This document shows, one piece after another, positions 45,338 through 56,974 of a stretch of DNA of 64,000 nucleotides. The translations under genes were made by a program, and so were the position numbers. The notes under the pieces are model-generated. The model was not told where the DNA came from. It worked only from the letters and a program-made list of their open reading frames with translations, and did no database searches. Location of the stretch: contig JADNYV010000024.1 of NCBI GenBank assembly GCA_015501055.1, positions 186,001-250,000 of the forward strand, read 5' to 3'. This DNA is from Mucidula mucida. Lineage: Eukaryota; Basidiomycota; Agaricomycetes; Agaricales; Physalacriaceae. How positions within the stretch are numbered: the first letter of the stretch is position 1; every line of letters begins with the position of its first letter.

Positions 45338-47811
45338 TCACCATCGCGATACGAGGAAGGGTAATATCGCAGCAGCGAGGATGAAGATAGACAATGGTTG
45401 GTTGGAGAACGACGCGTCGGAATTAGAACCGCCAGATCCAGAGCTGTTGTTGCCATTTTCACCAGCTTCAGTACGAAGAATGTTCGAATCGGGCAGATTC
45501 TCAACGTCCTTAATGTCCTGAGTGCCAACCTTGCCGTTGCCGACCGTAACCTGAACACCAACGGAAGGGACACCATTCACCACGATGAACATGAGTGCAG
45601 GTCCAGGTGTCAAGATAGCAGGGTTCGGCTGGAGTTGGCTGACGTGAAGAATGGCAGTGTTGTTCGAATTGTATCCGGAGTAAGACGTCTCCAACTCAAC
45701 ATAACGCTGACCCATGTTCTGTAAAACCGGTTAACTTCATCCATAAGAAAGATTGAAGTGACATACCATGGAATGAGTGGCGAACCCAGTGCGAATAATG
45801 ACCGCCTTAGTCTTCTCGATGTTGGTAATGTCGCCGAATAAGTCATCCGAGTCGAGTGTCACATCGAAGTAAGGGCCTCCGTATGACATCTCCTTCAAGA
45901 GCCCCTTTGGTTCCGGGCGACGCTCGTTGTAGTACGAGGGGTAGAATCGCTCCACACGATAGTCGGTAGGATACTTGACATCGTCTCCAACGGTGTAATC
46001 TGGGTTGGGGTTGGAACCAGAGATGATGACAGAACCTAGAGATATATCCACGTTAATCCCAATGATGATAGGCAGGAACTAAAGCAGCACGCACCATCAG
46101 GCACCAAGGTAGCAGTAGAGTGATACATTCGTGGAACCGTGCTAGCACCAAGCCCATCGCTCGACCACCGCTGTCCAGCAGGAGCCTCGGGGTTGTACAT
46201 GACGGGGGTCAATATCGGATCGTCGGCGTATGAATGTCCAATTGCCCAATTATCCAATCCATATCCAGCAGTACCTTGTCAATAAATCAGCGGACGAGTG
46301 TCACTTGAGGTGTGAAACTTACCAGTTGAAGCACCGCCTACACAGAAGATTAAACCGTTGGGCAAGAAAATAAGATTGCCCATGGTGCGCGCTTGGGGCA
46401 ACGGGTCATCAGCCTCGTATGAAGCGGACACATCAGGCGTAATCTTCTGGCAAGAAGTAACCGCTGCAAGATTGACGATGACAACGTTCTGAGGATTCCA
46501 ACTGAAACGGAATTAGTGATGTGGCGGACTATAGAACCGGAATGACGGACTCGTTGTTGTTAGTGCCGCCACAGAACAAGACGGTAGCAGTCCACTTATT
46601 CGCGGGTGTCAAGGGCAACATGATAGTACCAGCGCTTGCAGGATAAGTGCGAACAGCATCCGGCATGTTATCGAGCGGAGTCTCCTCCCCAGTGTGGTAA
46701 TCCAAAAGAGCGGTATCCCGATTTGACTGAAGCAAAATCTTGCCAGAGGGAAGCAGCCATGTAAGAGGGAAAAGATTCGTAGGAAGTGTTGTCTCAAGAA
46801 TGTTCGACGTTTGTGGATCTCCCTTACTGGGGAAGAACTCGTAGGTCGGATTGTCTTGACCTGCGTCATTCACGTAGCCGCCATTCGTGCAGCCACCGAG
46901 CTAAGCGGAAAGATTAGACAGCACGAGGCGGAAGCAAGTTTAAAGGCGTACAATGATCAACGATCCATCTTCCAAACCCTCCCTGTAATGACATGAGAAA
47001 ACAATCGTGGAAATCGGATGTTGGACTTACACCGTTGGATACCACCGCTGCGTGGTCATATCCCCATCAACCTTCCAAGTGCACGAATCATCGTCGCAGG
47101 GCACTATCGTTCTGTGGAATCATCTGAAATCTCTTGGTAAAAAGTAAAACCAGGGACTACCTACCGCAATCTAGGAAACAACATGAGGTTCAAATGAGGA
47201 CAGGCGCTAAAACTGAAACTCACGATTGGCGACCGTCGGGGTCATCATACGGTCCACCACCCGTTTGGCTTTCCGCTGCTTCACCATTATACGTGACAGC
47301 TTGATTTCCACCAACATTAAGCCACGTTCCGTCCGCCATGACATTGCCTCCCTGGAGATTATTCAGCGACGCGTTCGGACAAAAGGAAGCGACATACCGC
47401 GCAGAAAGAATTTGTGACGATATCTAAGGGCTTCGCGGTATTAGATTCAAGGCTATATTCTAAAATCATCGTTGGCCAATGATCCGGGAGGTCAAAATAA
47501 TCTGAGCGTACCAACTGCCCATGCTGGATGACCACCGATCTGAAGGGGATTGCCCTCTACTTTGTCGACGATGTAGATCTTATCTTCGGTACCCAAGAAC
47601 AGCTGAAGAGTTGATCAGAGAAGAGCAATAGACGCGTCAAGACACACACCTGCTGGGCGCTGACACCACTGTCACCGATGATTTCGAACTGGCCAATGGC
47701 GCCAGTTTGACGAGGTTGTCCAGGTGCAGTCGCGGTATTTTGAGCGAACGCGACATCATTGAGAGCAGCGAGAAGAGAAAGAGGCGTCGCGAAATCTCGT
47801 AAGAATCCCAT
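45338..47811 (-). CDS. Copper radical oxidase, glyoxal oxidase-like (AA5_1), with GPI-type C-terminus
   Basis: MGFLRDFATPLSLLAALNDV is a signal peptide. Next are GQFEIIGDSGVSAQQ, LFLGTEDKIYIVDK and NSFCAGGNVMADGTWLNVGG, whose Cys is the cross-link partner of the radical Tyr. RWYP after MTTQ holds that Tyr. Kelch-like blades follow (SLIIVGGCTNGGYVND, LLPSGKILLQSNRDT). RMYHSTATLVPDG and FATHSMNMGQRYVEL give the axial Tyr and the two copper His. A DUF1929 domain closes the fold (YHSTA...PNPDYTVGDDV). The end has SSGSGGSNSD and a hydrophobic tail (PLSIFILAAAILPFLVS), typical of a GPI signal. It makes H2O2 from simple aldehydes at the cell surface. About eleven introns fit, and the frame is clean. 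Confidence 0.88.
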
Positions 47812-48846
47812 AGCGAACTCGGGCAGACAAGAGAAAAGAAGAGAAAAGAGGAACGGGAAAAGGGAACTCGTAAGAATGAGTTGGAGAAGGAGAATGAATG
47901 AAACGAGCGAATGGCGGTGTGCTTTTATATGGTTTAAAGAGTGGACATAAGCGAGGCGAGCGGGCGGGGCAGTTTGACCGAAAGGTTTGAGATGGTCCTC
48001 GGGGATCACATGTTTTATATATCGTAATTGTCTTTTGCGATGCACGATTCGCCAGGATGATCGACGACGGTTCAAACTCCTGCTCCGGAGGAGACCAAGA
48101 GGAGACTTGGATACGCCTGTCCTCCTAAGTAAAGACGATCTCTCTTCTCCAAAATGGTTGACAAGCGCTTAGGCTACATCGGACGTAGCGAAGTGGCGGG
48201 GCATGCGTGAAGTTCGGGGTTCCCGGTTAGCCAATGCAGGAGATATCGGAACGCCCTTGAGGATACATGTCAAGCAGCTTTTGCAGTGGATTCTCCAGGC
48301 AGATACAGAGTGAATACAGTAGAAGAAGCTGTCCAGTTTGCGGCAGGGAGACGATCTAGTGAGCGAGATGATCGTGAACGTTGTCAAAGTGTAATTCAGA
48401 TTCGTTTCACAGCCACAAGTGATCGTTCGGATCAACGCGTGCTTGCTCCCTACCTCGTCGCTCCCTCCCATTTGCCTTTCATGACGCTGAAGGCGCTAAA
48501 TTCATTCGTTGTTGACATGTCATCAACTTGCGACTTTAAATTGGTCTTTCTTTATGGATTCACACTGCCTTAAGGTCCACCTTGATTCTTGTCAAGTGCC
48601 AAAGCTAGTTCAAATGACCAGAAGACGGGAAGATATCAACAGCATCAACATCAGTAGGCTGTACGATTCCGAGTAAGCAAGCTGGTATAAAGTCACTGGA
48701 AGCTGTGCATCTCTGTCTTTGCTTCAGCACCAACAAACCGCCTTGGCCGTTGAGGGCGGCGCGCTAGACAAGTGAAACTTTCTGCGAGGTATTTGCCTAT
48801 TCTGGGTTCCTGATTTTGAGACACGCTGACCTTGTGCGCGCTTTAG
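47812..48846. promoter_or_regulatory. Divergent promoter region between the radical oxidase and the receptor gene
   Basis: On the minus strand atataaaagc at 47930-47921 is a good TATA box about 110 bp before the oxidase start. No gene is supported in the rest. Plus frames at 48286-48573 lack any domain. Confidence 0.5.
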
Positions 48847-50416
48847 ATGTCTGGAAATGTGACCATCCCCAACGATCAGTATCTTCAGGGGATGATATGT
48901 GACCCCTCCGAATACCTCCTACAGAGCAGCCTCCATTCAAGCGCGGTGCATTGCTTGACACGGGGACAGAGTATTGGGTTGACGGTGCGAAATGATCATG
49001 TAGTCAAGAAAATGAAGTCTCATAGAATCTCGCATCAGATTATCTCCGAGAGTGGATTCATTTCACTCTTCGCTGTGCTCTATGTGTTCTATATCATCTT
49101 CGTACGCGTTTTTTCGCGTATTATTCTGCCGGATCCGCTGATTGGTGCAGGGTAATGCTTACCGCCACGCCCGAACCACATCAGGAAAGGATTGGCGCTT
49201 CATTCAAGAGCCAATGGACGTATTTATGGTGAGGCATCCATGTGTAGATTTCGGATCTTCCTCCGATTCATTCAACGTTATCAAGTTATCTTTGTTCGCC
49301 GCAGATTTTCTACAAGCGTTGGGCGCTGTTTTAGACATCAAGTGGATCAACGAAGGTGTTGTAGAAGTTGGCTCCTTTTGCACCGCGCAAGGTATGATTC
49401 AGATCACGGCGAGTAAACAAAGCACCTCAAGCTTATTTTCAGGTGTTATCCAGCAATTGGGAGAGACCGGTGTAGCTATTACCACTATGGTGTGTAGCGT
49501 TTATCCGCCTCCCTTTGAATCAACCAACAGGAAGTATTTTTGGCAGGCAATCGCTGTATACACATTCGTGCTCCTTCGGTGGAACCTGCCCGACAAAGTG
49601 AACCATGGGCATGGGATATTCGTCTCCGTTTTTGTCGTGACTGCTATCTGGCTGTTCATTTTGGTTATGGTCATCGCAGGCAACGTTATCAACGGCAGTG
49701 AGTTATATCAGCAACCCACGCCTGTAAGGACGACGTTCGCGTTCTTCGTGATCAAGTGCTAACTACGACGTACAGTACTGGTGTTGGATTGGAGGTCAGT
49801 ACCAGGGCATGAGGATTGCCGGCGAATATGCGTGGTTTTGGATTACGCTTGGCGTGTCTCTCATTCTCTACGTGACTCTCTTCCTCTGGAGCATGGGAAA
49901 TGTCAACTTCAGCGCTACATCGTGGTGGAAGATGGCAGTACTACGCAGGCCAAATAATACTGAAGATTTCGCGAAACGGGGCAAGCCTTGGGACATGCTT
50001 GCGTATGTTCTCCATTGCCACTGAATACTTAGTCTCTAAACATACTATCCTCCAGGTACCCCATCGTCTATTCCATCCTCATCTTACCTCTGAGCATCGT
50101 GCGTTGGATTACCTTCAACAGCGACTCGGCATTATCTGGTGCTTCGACGTCTGCTGTGACCATGGTGGTCCTCTCAATCTATGGGCTGAGCGGGTTTTTC
50201 AGCGTTTTGCTTCTGTTGTTGACTCGTCCGGACACGCTGCTATTTGGACGCGCCGTTCCTACTCCTGTACGGGGGCGCGCACCTTCACTCCATCATGAGC
50301 CCTCGAGCAATGTCGAGGTATATCCAGTTCATGACACCATTCAAAGAGGCCCAAGATTACCTTCACTGCTTGGTGCAGACTCCCAGCATTCTTTGCAGTC
50401 TGTTTCCAGTGTTTAG
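48847..50416 (+). CDS. Seven-transmembrane receptor (fungal GPCR-like)
   Basis: Helical segments are SGFISLFAVLYVFYIIFV, FSLFAADFLQALGAVLDIKW (joined across an intron), VAITTM/AIAVYTFVLLRW, FVSVFVVTAIWLFILVMVIA, YAWFWITLGVSLILYVTLFL, YPIVYSILILPLSIVRWITF and STSAVTMVVLSIYGLSGFFS. The second has DxxQ near its start and the loop after helix 4 reads YWCWIGGQY. A Ser/Pro-rich cytosolic tail ends HSLQSVSSV with TAG at 50414. This fits fungal cAMP-receptor/Git3-like GPCRs. The first exons are uncertain: an ATG at 48847 is used, but an intron starting gtgacc right after MSGN is possible. Confidence 0.68.
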
Positions 50417-50590
50417 ATTGGTTCATGTTGTAGTATCTGTACTGCTCTCTGTACTTTCATCTCCGTAACATCAACAAGTATCTGTATGATTCTAGCGCGT
50501 AAAACATCGACGACACTTAATGAAATAGTGAATTTCTACCACACGCTCACGAGTATCCCAGCCCGTACTTCTATCCATAGGATGAGCTAC

Positions 50591-51425
50591 CTACATCGCA
50601 TCATGAGTTCCAGAAAAGGCGATCCAAGGAGATCGGTATTTCGTTAAAAGTATCTTATGATGTTCGGCCTGGGACATCGCTGCAATTCGAACCCCTTCGT
50701 ACAGTTATAAGATTCTGACGGTTGATGAAACAGCAACTCACATCCATCACTCGGTGCGTATGTAGCAGGGGTAGCGTAGTTTGCATAGATCCTCCATCCT
50801 AAAAGTCGCAGTCCTTCGTCTGACCAGATCTGTTCGAGGACAGCGTCCGTGGCATCTTGCGTGACGAACTCCGCATATGCTAGCCGTCCATAGCGCTTTT
50901 TGGATATCGCTATATATTTGAATATATATGTGAAGTGCTTCAGGTACGACTGTACGACTTACGCATTTCGACGGAGAGGACTTGGAACGGTCTCAACAGG
51001 TCCACCAACATTTCGGCATCAGCTCCATAATCAATGGGCACATTATCTAGACAGAGTCTCGTGCTTTTTGAGAGATCCGTCGCGCGAATGAACACCTTTG
51101 GCGGTGGTTTCTCCGTGTATTCCTTCGCCATGTAGTTTTTGGGTACGACGGTGACGCTTTCGCCGTCAATAACGAAACCATCCTTCTGTGCGACAAAGCG
51201 GTCTGCAGCGTCCTGGGTCGCGTAATTCACGACGGCTACGCGATTATTCAGCCTTTGCCATAGGCTCACAACCTCGCCGAATTGAGCTAGGCCGGCTTTG
51301 AGGGCGGGGTATGGGATGACAGCGGAGGTGGCAAGATAAACCGAAGGAGTAGGTGTCTTAGTAGCAATGCCGCGGGCAGAGGAGAAGGCCTTCTGCAGCC
51401 AGCGGCTAGAGAGCAGGGAGAGCAT
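50591..51425 (-). CDS. Mitochondrial-type RNA-binding protein with two RRM-like domains
   Basis: MLSLLSSRWLQKAFSSARGI is basic and amphipathic, like a mitochondrial presequence. RRM 1 reads PSVYLATSAVIPYPALKAGL, FGEVVSLWQRLNNRVAVVNY and DAADRFVAQKDGFVIDGES. RRM 2 reads STRLCLDNVPIDYGADAEML, then YGRLAYAEFVTQDATDAVLE and LLGWRIYANYATPATYAP. RNP motifs are loose. The last exon ends WIAFSGTHDAM with TAG at 50591-50593. The join before YGRLAY at about 50905-50965 is uncertain in phase. The role is probably mitochondrial RNA handling. Confidence 0.68.
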
Positions 51426-51674
51426 GCATAACAACCTGGACGATGGAGAGAATGAAAAAGCATTCGGGCCGGTTCACGCGAAGCCGATCGTGTTTGGCAA
51501 GGACGTGCTCCTCATTACCACCACTTCGAGCTGAATCTACAAAAGTCTATTAGTATATACGCAAGGTCCACTTGCGATGGAGAAATTTGCAAAGTGCATT
51601 TGATTCATTTCTAAGGTCATAGAAAACGCAAGACATGTTCTACCCTGGCCTTACGATACGCTCTCCATTGAGCT

Positions 51675-52207
51675 TTAGCCTCTTCTCTTAACGCCTGCTG
51701 TTTCATGTCGGACATGGGAACGGAGTAAATACTCGTAATCCAGTTTTTTGCGTTGTTGACAGAACCAGGCTTGGACCTGCTTCTTGCTCAAACGCGTAGC
51801 TTCCATGAATGATGAGACATATTATTTCCGGTACGAAAAGGTACGGCTCTTCCCAAAACGATTCGTGAAGGATTGTGAGCTGCTCTGGGGGTTTCTGAGT
51901 GGCCTTTGGTCGACCAGAATCCGCTTTGAATTTGTTAGCGAACCGTCTAGAGAAAGCATCAAATGGAGATGTTCATCGGCCTCGTATTTTGGGACACACC
52001 TGCCTACTTCTTGGGATGATACTTCCCGTCCGAGATTGGATGCTTCTATAGAAATCATGCAACTATCATCGCTGGGTGGTCTCTCTCTTTACCCACTATT
52101 AGCGCGTCGGCATAAGTACCACCAGCTGATTTATGGGCTTACAGTCCCATGCATTCCTTCCACCAACGGAGCTTCTCCTCCAGAAACTCTATTTTCGCGT
52201 CGTTCAT
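51675..52207 (-). CDS. Short homeodomain protein lacking the invariant Asn51
   Basis: The start is probably MNDAKIEFLEEKLRWWKECM at 52205-52207, a short coiled coil. Downstream, helix 1 of a homeodomain is seen as KPPEQLTILHESFWEEPY, and helix 3 as TRLSKKQVQAWFCQQRKKL. W48, F49 and R53 are present, but position 51 is Gln, not Asn. Counting from the helix-1 Phe to Trp48 gives 31 if one base is restored near 51823, three more than a typical homeodomain, as in TALE types. The protein ends HVRHETAGVKRRG with TAA at 51675. Middle introns are uncertain. No divergent HD partner is beside it, so a mating-type locus is not supported. Confidence 0.55.
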
Positions 52208-52725
52208 AGGGTTTGAAGGGGCCATAACCGACAACCAATGCGGGGGTGAACTCTGGGAAGTTGTAGGTCCAAGTGAGCGCGAGTTGAAATGACCTAATTA
52301 TAACACTCCCACGAGTTTCGCGTGGCATTGTTGTGGCATCATCCTTTTCTTCCTGATGCTCCCAGCTGGGCCACCTGAGGCCTGAGGCCTGAGTACTGAG
52401 TCTTGACACTATTCACGATGCTCTATCTTCACAGTCGTGTGCGAAAATTTAGGCTCCTGTTCGTTTGGAATTCGGGAATGAGTGGGTCACCCCACCTCGT
52501 GGCGTGGATGTATGGAAAGTGGATGCCCGCGATGTAGGAACTCGAAGGCGGCAAATCGCAAATCACGGTGGTGTTGTCCGTCTAGCTACATTACGTGGCG
52601 ACAACACTAATGGTGAACAAACTACATTTCGGCTAAATGGCTGCGAACTTGGCCATGTAGCCTGACAGTAGGCTTACAACAGTCTGGCTGAGGCACTGAC
52701 GTGTGTGTTCGGCAGCGCTCTCGCC

Positions 52726-52731
52726 TATAAA
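52726..52731 (+). promoter_or_regulatory. TATA box of the SDR gene
   Basis: tataaa in the context cctataaaggcc, 77 bp before the ATG at 52808. Confidence 0.6.
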
Positions 52732-52807
52732 GGCCTTCGTGCAAGAAGTCTCATAGTTCCATCGACTCTCCCCATCAAATACCATACCGCTTCAACCATC
52801 GTTTCCA

Positions 52808-53836
52808 ATGTCTTCAACAACGTTCACGACTTCCCTCGAGGGTATGCGTCCAGATAATGCAGGTACCATGTACTGACGCATCGTCCAGGCAAAGTCGCAA
52901 TCGTAACAGGATCGTCGCGCAGTATAGGCGCCGCCATCGTCCGTTCTATGGCAGAGCAAGGAGCGAAAGTTGTTGTCAATTGTGCTTTCACTATCGCGAT
53001 TTCTTTGACATAATACTCATCAATCTCCCTAGACGTGAACAACGCTCAACCCGCCGATGAGCTCGTTGCACAGATCAAAGCCCAAGGCAAAGGGGACGCG
53101 GTTGCGATCAAGGCCGACGCGTCTACGATCGCAGGAGGAAAAAGTCTTATCGCCGATACCATCAGAGTATTTGGAAAGATCGACATTCTCGTTCTGAATG
53201 CTGGCATCATGGGCAGCAAGCCAATTGCCGATGTTGATGAGGCGTTCTTCGATGACCACGTAAACTGCAACATCAAGGGACCGCTCTTCATGGCCAAGGC
53301 CGTAATCGAACATCTGCCAACTCGTAGGTCGTGTCCTATCTGCTGTTATTTGAGGTTCTGAGTGTTGTCCTCGCAGCCGGAGGCCGCCTCATATTCTTCT
53401 CCTCTTGTTTGACCGCCGCGACAGGTACTATCTTCCTTCATTGAGATTTGTAGATGCCCATCGACATCCTCTAGCTGTCCCACCTAATGCGCTGACCTAC
53501 GCCATGTCCAAAGGTGCCATTGAGCAGATATCTCGCGTCCTCGCAAAGGACTTGGGTGGTCGTGGTATCACTGTCAACACCATTTCTCCGGGTCCTGTGG
53601 ACACCACACTCTTCCGCGCCGGAAAGCCCCAGAAGGTCATCGACTTCATCGCCACTCAAAATCCTAACAATCGCCTGGCGTTACCAGAGGATATTGCACC
53701 TATGGTCACTTTCATCGCTAGTCCGGCAGCACTTTGGGTTAACGGCCAGAATATTCGTGTCAACGGCGTAAGTCGATTTCTTACTCAATTGCTTCATCAA
53801 GTTGAGCAACCTATTTTCCAGGGCTTCGTCGTATGA
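52808..53836 (+). CDS. Short-chain dehydrogenase/reductase (ketoreductase type)
   Basis: Exon 1 reads MSSTTFTTSLE. After an intron ending tcgtccag comes GKVAIVTGSSRSIGAAIVRS, the TGxxxGIG-type Rossmann loop (SRSIG). Then VAIKADAST binds the adenine side and ILVLNAGIMG is the NAG motif. FFSSCLTAAT supplies the catalytic Ser, and NALTYAMSKGAIEQISRVLA the Tyr and Lys. ISPGPVDTTLF follows the active site, and the end is GQNIRVNGGFVV. SRSIG and SPGPVDT suit NADPH-dependent 3-oxoacyl reductase-like or versicolorin reductase-like enzymes. Five introns splice in frame and the gene is intact. Confidence 0.87.
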
Positions 53837-53962
53837 ACACAATGAAAGCAATTGCGCAGTATATGAGCATTTATACTGTATAGTAATGTCTAGAACTCAG
53901 TGCCTCGAGAAAATAAAAGGTCAACTTCAACGTGACTATACAAATACGAGGATCCGTTGTGT

Positions 53963-55929
53963 TTATGTATCAGCATTGAGAGCGTGAGGGCACCAATATC
54001 CGTCAGTATGTATGTCAGCATCTATTGCTTGATTATAGCGGTCATCCGGCGGGTGTGAGGTGTGGAGCATGAACACGTTGTCCCTCCGCCTCAGCCGCCG
54101 TCCTCTCCTCGTCAGAAGTTTCATTAACGTTGGCCCCTCCTCTACCTTCTCGTCCACCGCCTCTATTTTCTCATCATCTGCGGCCTCGCCGACAGGCGTT
54201 CTATTCTCCACGTCGGATTGTGTCCTACGTAGAACCTGCGTCTTCGAGTATGGCATAAGTCCACCCTGGTATCCGAACCATGTTTTCCGGTCGCAATGAG
54301 GACCGCGTAGGAACAGAATGAAGAATTGCCATCCCGACCACGCTACTGATAACGCAGCTCCCGCACGCCATCCGTGCTCGATGAAGACCTTGGTGCCAAC
54401 AGCTGTTCCCATTACTTGACCGATGAACAGCTACATCTATCGTTAGCTTAACCACCTGAAAATAGAAAATCGACTACTCACGGAAAGAATATAGACAGCA
54501 TTGAGACGCCCTCGAGCTTCTGGCGCAATGCTAATAAAACAAGCGGTTAGTATCGTTTAGAAAACAAGGATACAATAAGTAGTACCCAAAGATAGACGTT
54601 GACAAAGAAACCTGGAGCATCTGCCGGAAGACGTCCAAGCCAAACGTCGCAATGATGACGGCACCAATGTTGATACCTCCCGCCCCGACTTGAATGGCCT
54701 GGAACAACACGAGTCCAACCATGCCGAAGAGAGAGGCATACCACGGAATGAGCTTGTCGATAGTTCGACCAACAAGCGGTCCCATGGCGACTCCAAACAT
54801 TCCAACCAGCGCGAACAGGCCGATGATGAGGCTGTAAGATGGTCAGATATAAGTAAGAATCAGAGATAATATGCCTACGTTGAATAATTGTATGGATCAT
54901 CACCCAACAAGAATGTGAGCGTAACCCAAAAGTTCGAGAAGGATGCACTGGATGCTAGGTTGATTAAACAGGCCTGCACTAATATCGGCTCCGTGAAGCA
55001 GAATTTCGCCATTGTCCACAGAATATCCCAATATGTTAGGTGGCTGTTCTTAGACGGATAATCAGGGAGCAGGAAGTAACTGCCGACGAGTACGAAATAT
55101 TGAACACCGATGGCCATGTAGTACACGACGCGCCACGATGTGAATTCTGCAATCACACCCGAAAGCACTCGCGCAATCAGGACACCGAAAAGCAGGCCGG
55201 AAAGTACAACTGATAACGCGGCTGCGCGTCGTTCGGGTGGCGCAAGGTCTGCAGCAAGCGGGAGCAGGACTTGGGGAGTAACACTGAGAGCCCCTACGAG
55301 GAAAGAGAAGGCCTCAAATACTCGTAGATTCTTCGTAATGGCGAGAGGAATCGAAAGAGATGCTGATAAGATGATCAGAATGAGTATCAACTGCCGTCTC
55401 CTCACAAGGTCCCCAAGAGGTGAGATAAGAAGAAGTCCCGTCGCATATCTAAAACAAGAATCAATTGCGGTAATGACGGATTGAAAGATGATCTTCGTAC
55501 CCGGCCTGAACAAGCGTGGGGATGCTGAGTAACGAGTTGAGATACAACCCAGCGCAAAAGATGCGGGGAGAACATACGTGGATACTTCACTGTAAGTCAC
55601 ATTGAAGCTCTTGGACATCTGGACTGTTGTATGAGTTAAGCATGGACTTCTGACAAAAGCACTGTATTGATTTCACATACTCAGAAGCGGTTGGCAATAA
55701 TAAAGATTAGCCACGACTATCAAAAATCGTGTAAGCGACGTGGGAGAGTACACAATTGTAACGAACCAAAGGTGCTCGCAAATCCGAATGCAATGTTTAG
55801 CGTTAAACCAAAGTGAAAGGGCTTGTTGGGATCATATCGAAGGCGCTTGGGTATCGGGACAAAACCGAGGTCGGTAGAAGGAATGTTCGGTTCGGTGGGT
55901 TTCTCGGACTGTTGTACCAGAACCATCAT
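53963..55929 (-). CDS. MFS transporter, 12-helix DHA1-like
   Basis: MMVLVQQSEKPTEPNIPSTD begins a cytosolic head. Spans follow with FGLTLNIAFGFAS, QMSKSFNVTYSEVSTYVLPA, GYATGLLLISPLGDLVRRRQ (motif A, G-x-L-x-D-R-x-x-R-R), VGALSVTPQVLLPLAADLAP, RRAAALSVVLSGLLFGVLIA, SWRVVYYMAIGVQYFVLVGS, WVTLTFLLGDDPYNYST, GVAMGPLVGRTIDKLIPWYA and, after RGRLNAVYILS, IGQVMGTAVGTKVFIEHGWR. The layout recalls YnfM/CmlA-like exporters. The C-terminal tail is acidic and Glu-rich; its last 40 residues depend on which of two frames is right near 54130. Introns are many and short. Confidence 0.82.
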
Positions 55930-56974
55930 CGTCGTCGACTACTTGCCTTATCGTTGTGGTGGTGGCATGAAGAGAAGAATTCTTTTATACCGGCAGGCGG
56001 ATCCGTGATCAACGGGAATACCTCCGGCTCATGGGCTAATTATAGATAAATGCCTTGAGCTCCAGTTCATCAGAGCTCATTGCGTGCTCGAGCCTAGCGA
56101 GTTATGCGATGACTTCGACTTTCTTTCGAATCCTAGCTTTGTTGTTGAATCGCGTGGTTGTATGAGGCCTACTTGTGACAAAGAAATTCAAGCTCGAAGT
56201 CCAAGTCTGAACTGAAAGCGCTATACTTAGTGCTCGGATTGAAGGCATAAGCGATAGTTACACGAAGCTGCGTTTATTTTCGTCCTCGAGTCATATCTGC
56301 ATCTGCGCCCAGCTATGCTCGCGCAAACGGTACCGACAATTCGCGAGACGGGAGTCCTTCTGAGTCACAGTAAGGCGTTAAAAGGACCTGAGTCACTCAA
56401 ATGCGAGTAATCCAGGCTGAAAGGAGTGTACACGAACTCTCATCAACGTGTTATCAGGGATTGGTTCTTGCTTCACAAGCAATCGCATTGCTCGTAGACT
56501 ATCCGTCGGGGTGTGCGATGATGTCAAGGTCAGGATTCGGTTACCCGTTGATAGGAAGAGTTATACGGCGCCTGTAAAATCAATGGTGGGTGCAAATGTA
56601 TTCTGTGATCCAGCTGGGAAATGAGCGCATTATGGATTAGAACTTCCAGGAAACTACGTTAGAGCTGCTAAGTCCTTGTTCAGAGAGATTATCACAAAAA
56701 AAAGTCGTGACTAACTGCGTGTTATTACTTAACAACTGTTATGAGAGGCAGCCGGTTGTTTGGGGAAGCCGAAGAAAAACAAAGGCAAGCAAAAGGCACG
56801 TGATCGGCGCTGCAGCCCTTCCGAATTTGGATTACCGCCCCTTCTCCATTCAACGTTCAACCATCACCTCTCCTGGACCACCCCAAATCATTCGACGAGC
56901 TCTTTTACGATCGACCGGGGAACTGCTGAAACGATAAATTCTAGGATTACCAACTCACAGAATTCCGAGCTCCG
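55930..56974. other. Divergent intergenic region
   Basis: Promoter side of both the DHA1-like transporter (minus) and the F-box gene (plus). Nothing coding is recognised in about 1 kb. A run of eight A lies near 56695. Confidence 0.45.

Noticed and set aside
50670..50720. Possible tRNA T-arm (ggttcgaattgc on the minus strand)
   Set aside because: It falls in the last exon of the RRM gene, and no matching acceptor or D-arm is present.
51675..52207. Mating-type A (HD) locus
   Set aside because: There is no divergent second HD gene and no mitochondrial intermediate peptidase neighbour; only one short HD protein is present.
51784..52209. A 141-residue plus-strand frame
   Set aside because: It lies antisense to the homeodomain exons, whose WF.QQR helix on the minus strand is the better explanation.
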